A DNA stretch of 64,000 bases. Origin: Burkholderia sp. PAMC 26561 (GTDB lineage Bacteria; Pseudomonadota; Gammaproteobacteria; Burkholderiales; Burkholderiaceae). The stretch lies in the NCBI RefSeq assembly GCF_001557535.2, contig NZ_CP014306.1, positions 1,798,001 through 1,862,000 of the forward strand. Direction: 5' to 3'. Made by a program: the position numbers and the translations under genes. Under the pieces are notes generated by a model that worked only from the letters and a program-made list of their open reading frames with translations, did not search any database and was not told where the DNA came from. The first letter of the stretch is position 1, and the number at the start of each line of letters is the position of its first letter. Below are positions 41,075-52,920 of the stretch, piece by piece.

Positions 41075-41500
41075 ATGGCATTCGGCGGACTGGACAAGAA
41101 ATCGAACGGCGCTCCCATGGCGGAGATCAACATGACGCCGTTGATCGACGTGATGCTGGTGCTGCTCGTGATTTTCATCATCACCGCGCCTTTGTTCACG
41201 CACGCAATCCGGCTGGATCTGCCGAAGGTGGCATCGCAGGTCGTGCGCGAGACGCCGGACACGATCACGCTTTCCATCGATGACACCGGCAAGTTCTATT
41301 GGAACGACAAACCGGTCGCCTTCGAGGAGATGCAGGCGCAATTCGCGGCCGAAGGCAAGAAAGCGACGCAACCGGAGTTGCATCTAAGGGCATCGGCGGC
41401 GACGCGTTATGACGTGATCGCACGGGTGATGGGCGCCGCGCAAAGCGCGGGCTTGAGCAAGATCGGCTTTGTGACGGAGCCTGCGAAGCCCACGCACTGA
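41075..41500 (+). CDS. ExbD/TolR-family periplasmic motor subunit
   Basis: The 141-residue protein has a cytoplasmic start, one TM helix, and the family motif in MAEINMTPLIDVMLVLLVIF. Its conserved Asp (of LIDVM) is the proton-carrying residue in ExbD/TolR proteins. A periplasmic domain follows. It lies 37 bases behind the ExbB-like gene and the two are surely one complex. Confidence 0.9.
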   Translation: MAFGGLDKKSNGAPMAEINMTPLIDVMLVLLVIFIITAPLFTHAIRLDLPKVASQVVRETPDTITLSIDDTGKFYWNDKPVAFEEMQAQFAAEGKKATQPELHLRASAATRYDVIARVMGAAQSAGLSKIGFVTEPAKPTH

Positions 41501-41570
41501 GAGAATCCGGGCTTGTGAGGCGAGCCGGTCACCCAAAGGCGCGCCTCGCCAGAACCCTTCGCCTCAACGG

Positions 41571-41576
41571 TATAAT
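41571..41576 (+). promoter_or_regulatory. -10 box of putative leuS promoter
   Basis: A perfect TATAAT lies 215 bases before leuS. No good -35 box is visible at the right spacing. If used, the transcript has a leader of about 205 bases. Confidence 0.45.
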
Positions 41577-41660
41577 CGCGCTTTGGCCGCGCGGGCGGCC
41601 TCCATGTCTACATTGCGTCACCGGGGCATGGAACCACGCTGAAGGAGCGGCCCGGGCACC

Positions 41661-45011
<3,351 letters not shown>

Positions 45012-45031
45012 GCGCGCACGCCGAAAACACC

Positions 45032-46147
45032 ATGCAACTTCGACTCGACGCGCTCGATGCGCACCTCGCCAAAGGGCTGAAAGGCCTGTACGTCGTTTAT
45101 GGCGACGAGCATCTGCTCGTGCAGGAAGCATCGGACAAGATTCGCGCGTCGGCTCGAGCGCAGGGATTCACGGACCGCTCGGTATTCGTGGTCGACCGGT
45201 ATTTCGACTGGAGTTCGCTCCTTGGTGCAAGCCAGTCGATGTCGCTCTTCGGCGACCGCCAACTCGTCGAGTTGCGCATTCCCACTGGCAAGCCCGGCAA
45301 GGAAGGCGGCGAGGCGCTGAAAACGCTGGCCGCCGCCGACAACCCCGACGTCCTCACGCTCATCACCTTGCCGCGCCTCGACGCCGCCACGCAGAAGTCC
45401 GCGTGGTTCACGGCGCTGAGCGGCCCGGGCGTGGCGATGAAGATCGATCCGGTCGAGCGCGCGCAATTGCCCATGTGGATCGGGCAGCGGCTGAGCGCGC
45501 AGAACCAGCGGGTTGCGCCAGGCGAAGACGGGCGGCGGGCGCTGGTTTTTATCGCCGAACGGGTGGAAGGCAATCTTCTTGCCGCGCATCAGGAAATACA
45601 GAAACTCGGGCTTTTGTACCCCACCGGCGTTCTCACGTTCGAACAGATTCACGACGCCGTGCTCAACGTCGCGCGCTACGACGTGTTCAAGCTGAACGAA
45701 GCCATGCTCACCGGCGATATCGGCCGATTGACGCGCATGCTCGACGGGCTGAAGGGCGAGGGCGAAGCAGGGACGCTCGTGATCTGGGCGCTGGTCGAAG
45801 AAGTGCGCACGCTGCTGCGCATGAAACGCGGCGTTGCGGCGGGCAAACCGCTCGCTACGCTGCTGCGCGAAAACCGCGTCTGGGGACCGCGCGAACGGCT
45901 GATCGGGCCGGCGCTTACGCGCGTGAGCGAAGCGGCGCTGGAAAAGGCTTTATCGCTGGCGGCGAAGCTGGATCGGCAAGTCAAAGGCCTGTCCGGCGGA
46001 AGCGGTCCGCGAGGCGGGGCCGGTCCCGGCGATCCGCCACCCGATGTGTGGGACGGCATGTTCGAACTCGCGATGACTGTCGCGTCCTCGGGCAGTCCGC
46101 TGCAAGGCAATGCGCCGAAACCCGCACCACCTCGGCGACCTGGCTGA
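45032..46147 (+). CDS. holA: DNA polymerase III subunit delta
   Basis: HolA is the wrench subunit that opens the sliding clamp within the clamp loader. The 371-residue protein begins [20 protein letters not shown] and shows [16 protein letters not shown] near the N-terminus. It has an AAA+-like N-terminal part without a working P-loop, and a helical collar ([18 protein letters not shown]). It fits the common betaproteobacterial order leuS-lptE-holA-proA. It starts 20 bases after lptE. Confidence 0.92.
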   Translation: MQLRLDALDAHLAKGLKGLYVVYGDEHLLVQEASDKIRASARAQGFTDRSVFVVDRYFDWSSLLGASQSMSLFGDRQLVELRIPTGKPGKEGGEALKTLAAADNPDVLTLITLPRLDAATQKSAWFTALSGPGVAMKIDPVERAQLPMWIGQRLSAQNQRVAPGEDGRRALVFIAERVEGNLLAAHQEIQKLGLLYPTGVLTFEQIHDAVLNVARYDVFKLNEAMLTGDIGRLTRMLDGLKGEGEAGTLVIWALVEEVRTLLRMKRGVAAGKPLATLLRENRVWGPRERLIGPALTRVSEAALEKALSLAAKLDRQVKGLSGGSGPRGGAGPGDPPPDVWDGMFELAMTVASSGSPLQGNAPKPAPPRRPG

Positions 46148-46205
46148 CATCGGCTTAGAATCAGGCTTATCTTTGCGCTTTTCGGCGCTCCAGTGTTCCA
46201 AGAGA

Positions 46206-47489
46206 ATGACGATGACCAACATCGACGAATACATGACCGACCTCGGCCGCCGCGCGCGCCGGGCTTCACGCGCCATGGCGCGGGCCTCGACGGGCGCCAA
46301 GAACGCCGCGCTCGCGGCGATTGCGGATGCCATCGAACGCGAGCGCGCCGCGCTGAAAGACGCCAATGCGCGAGATCTTTCCCGCGCCCGGGATAAAGGC
46401 CACGACGCTGCGTTCATCGACCGGTTGACGCTTTCGGAGAAAGCACTGAACACAATGATCGAAGGCTTGCGGCAAGTCGCCGCGCTGGCGGATCCTATCG
46501 GTGAAATCAGTGGTTTGAAATTCCGGCCGACCGGGATTCAGGTCGGACAGATGCGCGTGCCGCTCGGCGTGATCGGGATCATTTATGAGTCGCGGCCGAA
46601 CGTGACTATCGATGCCGCAGCGCTGTGCTTGAAGTCCGGCAACGCGGCCATTCTGCGCGGCGGTTCCGAGGCGCTCGAATGCAATGCCGCGCTGGCGAAA
46701 CTGATCAGCGAAGGACTGGAGGCGGCCGGCTTGCCGCAAGAGGCGGTGCAGGTCGTAGCGACCGCGGACCGCGCCGCGGTAGGCAAGCTGATCACCATGA
46801 CCGATTATGTGGACGTCATCGTGCCGCGTGGCGGCAAGAGCCTGATCGCGCGCTTGATGGAAGAGGCGCGCGTGCCGATGATCAAGCATCTCGACGGTAT
46901 CTGCCACGTGTACGTGGATGACCGCGCCGATCTCGTCAAGGCGCTGAATGTTTGCGTGAACGCGAAGACCCATCGGTACGGTACCTGCAACACCATGGAA
47001 ACGCTGCTGATCGCACGCGCGATTGCAGCGGACGCGCTGCCGATGTTGGCCAACGCATTCAGGGCGAAGGACGTGGAATTGCGCGTGGACGCGGCGAGCC
47101 GTGCCGTACTCGACAATGCGCGCTACGACGGCCCGCTCGTTACCGCCACGCAAGCCGACTGGAATACGGAATACCTTGCGCCGATCTTGTCCGTCAAACT
47201 GGTCGACGGCGTGGATGACGCTATCGATCACATCAACACTTACAGCTCGCATCACACGGATGCAATCATCACCGAAGACCACGACCGCGCCATGTCTTTC
47301 TTGCGCGAAGTGGATTCGGCAAGCGTGATGGTCAACGCCTCCACGCGTTTCGCCGATGGTTTCGAGTTCGGCCTGGGCGCGGAAATCGGTATATCGAACG
47401 ACAAGCTGCACGCACGCGGGCCGGTCGGGCTGGACGGTTTGACATCGATGAAATATGTGGTTCTAGGCCACGGCGAAGTTCGCCAATAA
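46206..47489 (+). CDS. proA: Gamma-glutamyl phosphate reductase
   Basis: ProA reduces gamma-glutamyl phosphate to glutamate semialdehyde in proline synthesis. The 427-residue aldehyde dehydrogenase-fold protein has [33 protein letters not shown] and VPRGGKSLI. The catalytic Cys lies in [13 protein letters not shown], and [18 protein letters not shown] follows. Two close starts exist (46206 and 46212); I use the first. Confidence 0.96.
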   Translation: MTMTNIDEYMTDLGRRARRASRAMARASTGAKNAALAAIADAIERERAALKDANARDLSRARDKGHDAAFIDRLTLSEKALNTMIEGLRQVAALADPIGEISGLKFRPTGIQVGQMRVPLGVIGIIYESRPNVTIDAAALCLKSGNAAILRGGSEALECNAALAKLISEGLEAAGLPQEAVQVVATADRAAVGKLITMTDYVDVIVPRGGKSLIARLMEEARVPMIKHLDGICHVYVDDRADLVKALNVCVNAKTHRYGTCNTMETLLIARAIAADALPMLANAFRAKDVELRVDAASRAVLDNARYDGPLVTATQADWNTEYLAPILSVKLVDGVDDAIDHINTYSSHHTDAIITEDHDRAMSFLREVDSASVMVNASTRFADGFEFGLGAEIGISNDKLHARGPVGLDGLTSMKYVVLGHGEVRQ

Positions 47490-47510
47490 CCCCGCCTACC
47501 AAGCGAGAAA

Positions 47511-47936
47511 ATGTCTCAGATGCTCTGGATCAAAGCGTTTCACATAGTACTGGTGGCCTCGTGGTTTGCCGGCCTGTTTTATCTTCCGCGCATCTTCGTC
47601 AACCTTGCAATGGAAACGGAACCGGCGGCCATCGCCCGCTTGCTGATCATGGCGCGCAAGCTGTTTCGCTTCATGACGTTCATAGCAGTGCCGGCTTTGG
47701 CTTGCGGGTTATGGCTCTTGCTGGTGGTGGGTATTGGCCAGGGTCAGGGATGGATGCATGCAAAACTGACCATAGTCGTACTGATCATTATTTACCACGC
47801 TTACTGCGGCGTCCTGCTGCGCACGTTCGCACGTGGCGAGAACAAACGCTCGGACAAGTGGTACAGGATGTTCAACGAACTGCCTGTGCTCGGTTTGCTT
47901 GGCGCGACACTGCTGGTTGTTCTCAAGCCGTTCTGA
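47511..47936 (+). CDS. hemJ: HemJ-like protoporphyrinogen IX oxidase (CopD family)
   Basis: The 141-residue four-helix membrane protein matches the HemJ family. It has WIKAFHIVLVASWFAGLFYLPRIF near the N-terminus (shown in part: FHIVLVASWFAGLFYLP), a middle MHAKLTIVV segment and YRMFNELPVLGLL near the end. The conserved His and Lys residues fit heme b binding. HemJ oxidises protoporphyrinogen IX, the step before the ferrochelatase encoded 40 kb away. It follows proA by 21 bases. Confidence 0.85.
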   Translation: MSQMLWIKAFHIVLVASWFAGLFYLPRIFVNLAMETEPAAIARLLIMARKLFRFMTFIAVPALACGLWLLLVVGIGQGQGWMHAKLTIVVLIIIYHAYCGVLLRTFARGENKRSDKWYRMFNELPVLGLLGATLLVVLKPF

Positions 47937-47960
47937 ATTCAAGCTTGTTGCACTAGAAGA

Positions 47961-47985
47961 AACGCCGGACGCAAGTGCCGGCGTT
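47961..47985. terminator. Hairpin between hemJ and cutC
   Basis: AACGCCGG (47961-47968) pairs perfectly with CCGGCGTT (47978-47985). It lies between convergent genes; the T content after it is modest on both strands. Confidence 0.55.
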
Positions 47986-47992
47986 CTGCATT

Positions 47993-48745
47993 TCAGCCGT
48001 CATTCGCCTTTGCAATGATCTGCTTCACAAGTTCAGCCGACGTCTCCACGATGGCATATTCATCCTGCCCCGGCCCCCCCATCTTTACCCGCTCATTGCG
48101 ATACCGCATGCCGCTTGCCACAGGCGCGCGGGCAGAGGTGTGATATTCGATGCACCCGGTTTCAGCGACCAGTTGCGCGATGTTGTTCAATCGCACCCCG
48201 GCGCCGGGCATGACGACCATCCGCTCCCCGGCTGCCTCGCGAAGTTTGTTGATCAGCGCGGCGCCTTGCGGTGCGGTGGCTTCCTGCCCGGAGGTGAGGA
48301 GGTGGCTGCATCCAGCATCGACGATGTCCTCCAAAGCTTTGAACGGATCACGCGCGACGTCGAACGCGCGATGAAACGTCACCGCCATGGGGGCTGCCAG
48401 TTCGACCAGTTGCCGCGTACGAGACACGTCGATGTCACCGTCGGCAGTGAGCAGCCCGAGCACCACGCCATCCACGCCGAGCTCCTTGCATGCGCGAATG
48501 TCCCGCTCCATCACCTCGAATTCGATGCCCGAATACAGAAAGTCGCCGCCGCGCGGGCGGATGATCACGTTCAGCGCAATCTGCAGCTTGTCCCGCGCGC
48601 TCAGGATCGCGCCGTAAGAGGGCGTGGTCCCGCCTTCCAGCAAGTTGTCGCAGAACTCGACACGGCTCGCGCCGCCGGCTTGGGCCGCCAGGCATGAAGT
48701 AACGGAACCGGCGCAGATTTCGAGCAAAACAGAGGGTATGGACAT
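47993..48745 (-). CDS. cutC: CutC-family protein
   Basis: A 250-residue TIM-barrel protein with the CutC N-terminus (LLEICAGSVTSCLAAQAGGA, then RVEFCDNLLEGGTTPSYG), VIIRPRGGDFLYS, AVTFHRAFDVARDPFKAL and LTSGQEATA. The family was linked to copper tolerance in early genetics, but its biochemical role remains debated. It is alone on this strand, tail to tail with hemJ. Confidence 0.9.
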   Translation of the reverse strand: MSIPSVLLEICAGSVTSCLAAQAGGASRVEFCDNLLEGGTTPSYGAILSARDKLQIALNVIIRPRGGDFLYSGIEFEVMERDIRACKELGVDGVVLGLLTADGDIDVSRTRQLVELAAPMAVTFHRAFDVARDPFKALEDIVDAGCSHLLTSGQEATAPQGAALINKLREAAGERMVVMPGAGVRLNNIAQLVAETGCIEYHTSARAPVASGMRYRNERVKMGGPGQDEYAIVETSAELVKQIIAKANDG

Positions 48746-49337
48746 CGAAGGGCTTTCCCGATCAAGGCGCAGGTTGCAGCTTAAATCAGCCGTGCTGATA
48801 TTTCAGCGTGCGCTCGAGACATACGAACATGATTTTGAATAACGCTCGGGTCAAATTCATCTCGACTTTCGTTCTGTCCGGCGCAGCGTCGTAACCAGGG
48901 GCACGAATCGACAGCCGCACTTTCAATACGCGAAACGACGGCTGATCTGGCGCGGGCGTTTTCACCTGCGATTTTTACGTTGCAACCTCCGCTTCACGTC
49001 TCCCTACGGCATAAGTCGTTAATTCTGCTGCAAAAAGTTCTTCTTGGAATCGCCTATCCGGCATCTGTTTAATTAGGACGTTTCTCATGGTTTTCCGAGT
49101 CATCGACAACGAAAATCAACCCATCGCATTAGATCAGTGCGCCCAGTAGCAATTACGGATTCCTTTCCGGTCTTGTATTTAAGACGCTTCCGATTTTCCG
49201 CGTCCATGCCCGTACAGATAATGCACGCGCTGAAATAAATGCAATCCGCGACGAATCGTTTCACGTCAATTTAGCGACGTATCCACCTCGGCCGGTCAAC
49301 GGGCATCATCCACGCCGGCGCTCAAAAGTCAAAAGCC
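48746..49337. other. 592-base intergenic region before the T1SS operon
   Basis: No substantial ORF. GC content falls in the right half. It contains a short hairpin (ATCAGC 48785-48790 with GCTGAT 48794-48799), a 20-codon micro-ORF starting at 49087 with AGGACG (49075-49080) upstream, and AT-rich patches that may hold the T1SS promoter (GATAAT at 49217-49222). None is strong enough to call alone. The size suggests regulated expression of the secretion operon. Confidence 0.45.
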
Positions 49338-51641
49338 ATGAAAAATGAAGTACCGGGCGCAGTAACGCCCATTCAGCCGGACGATGACAACGCCTTGGCG
49401 TTATCGAAGAAGGTCGACGATACCCTGCTGCGAAGTCTCGTATGGATGGCGGCCTATCACGGCAAGCCGACCAGCGAGGCGGCCATGCTGTCGGGCTTGC
49501 CCGCGGGACGTTTTATTTCGCCGAAGCAGGCGCAACTCGCCATGGAGCAATCGGGCTTTTCGGTGGGCGTGATCGAACGCCAGCCACACGAAGTCTCGCC
49601 CATGTTGCTGCCCGTCGTCCTGTTCAGAAAAGACCATGGTGGTTGTGTGCTGATCGGCCGCTCGCCGACCGACGTCAAGCTTATCAAGCCGGCAGCGCAA
49701 ATCAAAGAGGGCCAGCAGCCAGCCGAAGACGAAATGGAAGCGGCTTATCTCGTCGTCCTGCCGGAAGCCGGCTCGAAGGTCGTGGCAATCGGCGTGAGTC
49801 AGCTCAAGGCGAATTACACCGGCTTCGCCATGCTCGTGAAACCGGTCGGGCGCAATGACATGCGGGCCGGACGCCCGGAAGCCAAGGAAAGCGGCCACTG
49901 GCTGCTGAGCACCTTGTGGCGCTATCGCCGTTATTACTGGAGCGCCGCCCTCGGCGCGCTGCTGATCAACGTGCTGGCGCTTGCCGGCACCTTCTTCACC
50001 ATGAACGTCTATGACCGTGTTGTGCCGAATCAGGCGTTCGTCACACTGTGGTCGCTCGCCATCGGCGTGGCCATTGCCATGCTGTTCGAATTCATTTCGC
50101 GCAACGTCCGGGCACATGTGCTCGATGTCGCGGGCAAGAAGGCCGACCTGATCATGGGCGCCATGCTGTTCAAGCAGGCGCTGGCCATCCGCATGGAGCA
50201 CAAGCCGACGTCATCGGGATCATTCGCCAACCAGTTGCGCGAGTTCGAATCAGTGCGCGACTTCGTTGCTTCCGCAACGCTTGCAACCATCTCCGATCTT
50301 CCGTTTACGTTGCTTTACATTGCGGTGATTTTCATGATCGCCGGGCCGCTTGGGTTCATCCCGCTGGCGCTGATTCCGGTGATTATCGGCGTGAGCCTGT
50401 TCATTCAGTGGCCGCTCAAGAAGACGATGAAGGAAAACCTGCGTGAATCGTCGTTGAAGCAGGGCGTGTTGATCGAAACGGTGGAAGGCATCGAAACGCT
50501 CAAGGCCACGGGTGGCGAGCGTTATATGCAGGAGCGCTGGGAGCTGTTCTCGGCCAAGGCCTCCGATACCTCGATGAAGTCGAAGCGCCTCTCCACGCTG
50601 GCCACCAACTTCGTCACCTGGATCACCCAGTTCGAAACCGTGATGATCGTGGTCGCCGGTGTGTACCTGATCTCGGACGGCAAGCTGACCCAGGGCGCGT
50701 TGATCGGGTCAGTGATCCTCGCGAGCCGCGCATTGGCGCCGCTTGCCCAGGTAACGGGTCTCGCCGTGCGCTTCCAGCAAGCCAAGGCTGCGATGGATTC
50801 GCTTAGCGCTCTGATGAAGAAGCCGGTCGAACGCGATCCGGAAGTGGATTACCTCGACGGTCCGGTGGTGACAGGCGCGATCGAACTGAAGGGCGTGGGT
50901 TTTCACTATCCATCTCCGAACGGCATGAAGCCGCCCGAGTTCCTGAAGAACATCAACATCAAGATCGAAGCCGGCGAGCGCGTAGGGATTTTGGGGCGCG
51001 TGGGAAGCGGCAAGTCGTCGCTGCTGCGGGTCATGGCGAATCTTTACCGTCCGACAAGCGGGCAGCTATTCAGCGACGGCATCGATGTATCGCAAATCGA
51101 TCCGTCCGACTTCCGCGCTTCGGTAGGTTATGTCGCACAGGACAGCCGCCTGTTCTACGGGTCGTTACGTCAGAACGTGATGATCGGCCGCCCCGATGCA
51201 TCCATTCATGAACTGCTGCGAGTCGCGAAGCTCACCGGGCTGGACGCCATGGCTGCCAGCAATCCAAGTGGCTGGAACATGCAGATCGGCGAGAACGGCG
51301 ATGGTCTGTCCGGCGGCCAACGCCAACTGGTCGCACTGGCCCGCACGCTGATCATGCGCCCGAAATTGCTGCTGATGGACGAACCCACCAGCGCCATGGA
51401 CACCCAGACCGAAGCCGCGTTCATCCGCGATCTGGCGAGCACCACGCAGGACACCACTTTCGTCGTGGTCACGCATCGTCCGTCTTTGCTGCAACTGGTC
51501 GACCGGATCATCGTGGTCGATGGCGGCAGGGTCGTCACCGATGGTCCGAAAGAAGATGTATTGGCCGCGTTGCGCACGCCGGCCGTCACACACGCGACGT
51601 CCGGGCATGAAGCCGCGAGCGCCACGAAGGAAACAGCATGA
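49338..51641 (+). CDS. Type I secretion ABC transporter with degenerate C39 domain
   Basis: The 767-residue inner-membrane exporter has an N-terminal C39-like domain (about 25-150, WMAAYHGKPTSEAAMLSG). The catalytic cysteine of C39 peptidases is missing, so it is a non-cleaving, substrate-docking domain. Five to six TM helices follow, then the ATPase: Walker A LGRVGSGKSS, signature LSGGQRQLVALARTL, Walker B LLLMDEPTSAMD. Such exporters (LapB/HlyB type) move large RTX or Ig-repeat adhesins without a Sec signal. It overlaps the next gene by ATGA. Confidence 0.93.
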   Translation: MKNEVPGAVTPIQPDDDNALALSKKVDDTLLRSLVWMAAYHGKPTSEAAMLSGLPAGRFISPKQAQLAMEQSGFSVGVIERQPHEVSPMLLPVVLFRKDHGGCVLIGRSPTDVKLIKPAAQIKEGQQPAEDEMEAAYLVVLPEAGSKVVAIGVSQLKANYTGFAMLVKPVGRNDMRAGRPEAKESGHWLLSTLWRYRRYYWSAALGALLINVLALAGTFFTMNVYDRVVPNQAFVTLWSLAIGVAIAMLFEFISRNVRAHVLDVAGKKADLIMGAMLFKQALAIRMEHKPTSSGSFANQLREFESVRDFVASATLATISDLPFTLLYIAVIFMIAGPLGFIPLALIPVIIGVSLFIQWPLKKTMKENLRESSLKQGVLIETVEGIETLKATGGERYMQERWELFSAKASDTSMKSKRLSTLATNFVTWITQFETVMIVVAGVYLISDGKLTQGALIGSVILASRALAPLAQVTGLAVRFQQAKAAMDSLSALMKKPVERDPEVDYLDGPVVTGAIELKGVGFHYPSPNGMKPPEFLKNINIKIEAGERVGILGRVGSGKSSLLRVMANLYRPTSGQLFSDGIDVSQIDPSDFRASVGYVAQDSRLFYGSLRQNVMIGRPDASIHELLRVAKLTGLDAMAASNPSGWNMQIGENGDGLSGGQRQLVALARTLIMRPKLLLMDEPTSAMDTQTEAAFIRDLASTTQDTTFVVVTHRPSLLQLVDRIIVVDGGRVVTDGPKEDVLAALRTPAVTHATSGHEAASATKETA

Positions 51642-52915
51642 AAACACTTACCAAGATTGGCCGCTGGATTCGCGGCCTGACACCGGCTGGCCGCCGCAAG
51701 AACGCCGCACCGCGCATTCACCCGGCACACGCCGCGTACATGAACGATCTGCGCGAATCGCTGCTGGCGCAATCCATTCCCGGCACGATGATCGTGCTTT
51801 ATCTGGTCGCCGCCATCATGGTGTGCGGTCTGGTCTGGGCGAAATTCGCCCGTGTTGAAGAAGTCACGCAGGCTCAGGGAAAGGTCATTCCTGTGAGCCG
51901 GGAGCAGATCATCCAAAGCCTGGAGGGGGGCATTCTTTCGGACATGCGCGTGAAGGAAGGCGATGTGGTCGAGAAAGGCCAACTGTTGCTCAATATCGAT
52001 CCGAAGCGTGCCGACTCGAGCTACGCAGAAGGCTTGTCGAAGCTGATCGGCCTGCAAGGCAAAGTGGCGCGCCTCAAAGCCGAAGCGTTCCATACGGCCC
52101 TCGTTTTTCCTGCCGATGTCGCCGCAGACCAGACGGTCGTGCAAAGCGAAACAATGGCCTATCAGGCCCGTCGCCGGGCGCTGGAAGATAGCGTGTCGTC
52201 GCTTCAGCGCAGCTACACGCTCGCCATGAACGAATTGAACATGACCGAGCCGCTGTCCAGACGCGGTCTTATTTCGGAAACCGAAGTATTGCGCATGAAA
52301 CGTAGTGCAAACGACCTGCAATCGCAGATCGTCGAGCGCCGCAACAAGTATCAGGCCGATGCCAACGACGAATTGTCGCGGCTCGAGCTGGAACTCTCGC
52401 AGACCAAGGAGAACCTCGTTGGACGCGCCGACGTGCTGAAGCGTACGACGCTCGTGGCGCCGGTCAAAGGCACCATCAAGGACATCAAGGTGACGACGCT
52501 CGGCGGCGTGATCCAGCCTGGTCAGCAAATCATGAGCATCGTGCCGTTCGCGGACCAGTTGATCGTCGAAGCACACGTGAAGCCTTCGGATGTTGCTTTC
52601 CTCAAGCCGGGACTGCCGGCCATGGTGAAGGTTTCGGCCTATGACTTCGGAATCTATGGGGGCTTGAAAGGGCATGTGATCAACATCAGTCCGGACACGC
52701 TCGTCGATGAAAAAGCTGCGCCCGGAAAGGCCGATGCAATCTATTACCGCGTCCAGGTCCTGACCGATAAAAGCGAACTCACGGCGGCAGGCAAGCACCT
52801 CCCGATCATTCCAGGCATGACCGGCAACGTCGAGATTCGCACGGGCGAAAAGACAGTCCTTTCGTACCTGCTGAAACCGATTTTCAAATCGCGTGAAGCG
52901 TTCCGCGAGAGATAA
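51638..52915 (+). CDS. HlyD-family membrane fusion protein of T1SS
   Basis: The 425-residue adaptor has a cytoplasmic N-terminus, one TM helix at about 40-65, and a lipoyl-like half (GKVIPVSREQIIQSLEGG). A coiled-coil hairpin and the beta-barrel part (VAPVKGTIKDIKVTTLGGVI) follow, with a conserved C-terminal segment (IPGMTGNVEIRTGEKTVLSYL). It links the ABC exporter to the TolC-type pore. Its start overlaps the ABC gene; TolC begins five bases after the stop. Confidence 0.93.
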   Translation: MKTLTKIGRWIRGLTPAGRRKNAAPRIHPAHAAYMNDLRESLLAQSIPGTMIVLYLVAAIMVCGLVWAKFARVEEVTQAQGKVIPVSREQIIQSLEGGILSDMRVKEGDVVEKGQLLLNIDPKRADSSYAEGLSKLIGLQGKVARLKAEAFHTALVFPADVAADQTVVQSETMAYQARRRALEDSVSSLQRSYTLAMNELNMTEPLSRRGLISETEVLRMKRSANDLQSQIVERRNKYQADANDELSRLELELSQTKENLVGRADVLKRTTLVAPVKGTIKDIKVTTLGGVIQPGQQIMSIVPFADQLIVEAHVKPSDVAFLKPGLPAMVKVSAYDFGIYGGLKGHVINISPDTLVDEKAAPGKADAIYYRVQVLTDKSELTAAGKHLPIIPGMTGNVEIRTGEKTVLSYLLKPIFKSREAFRER

Positions 52916-52920
52916 GCATC

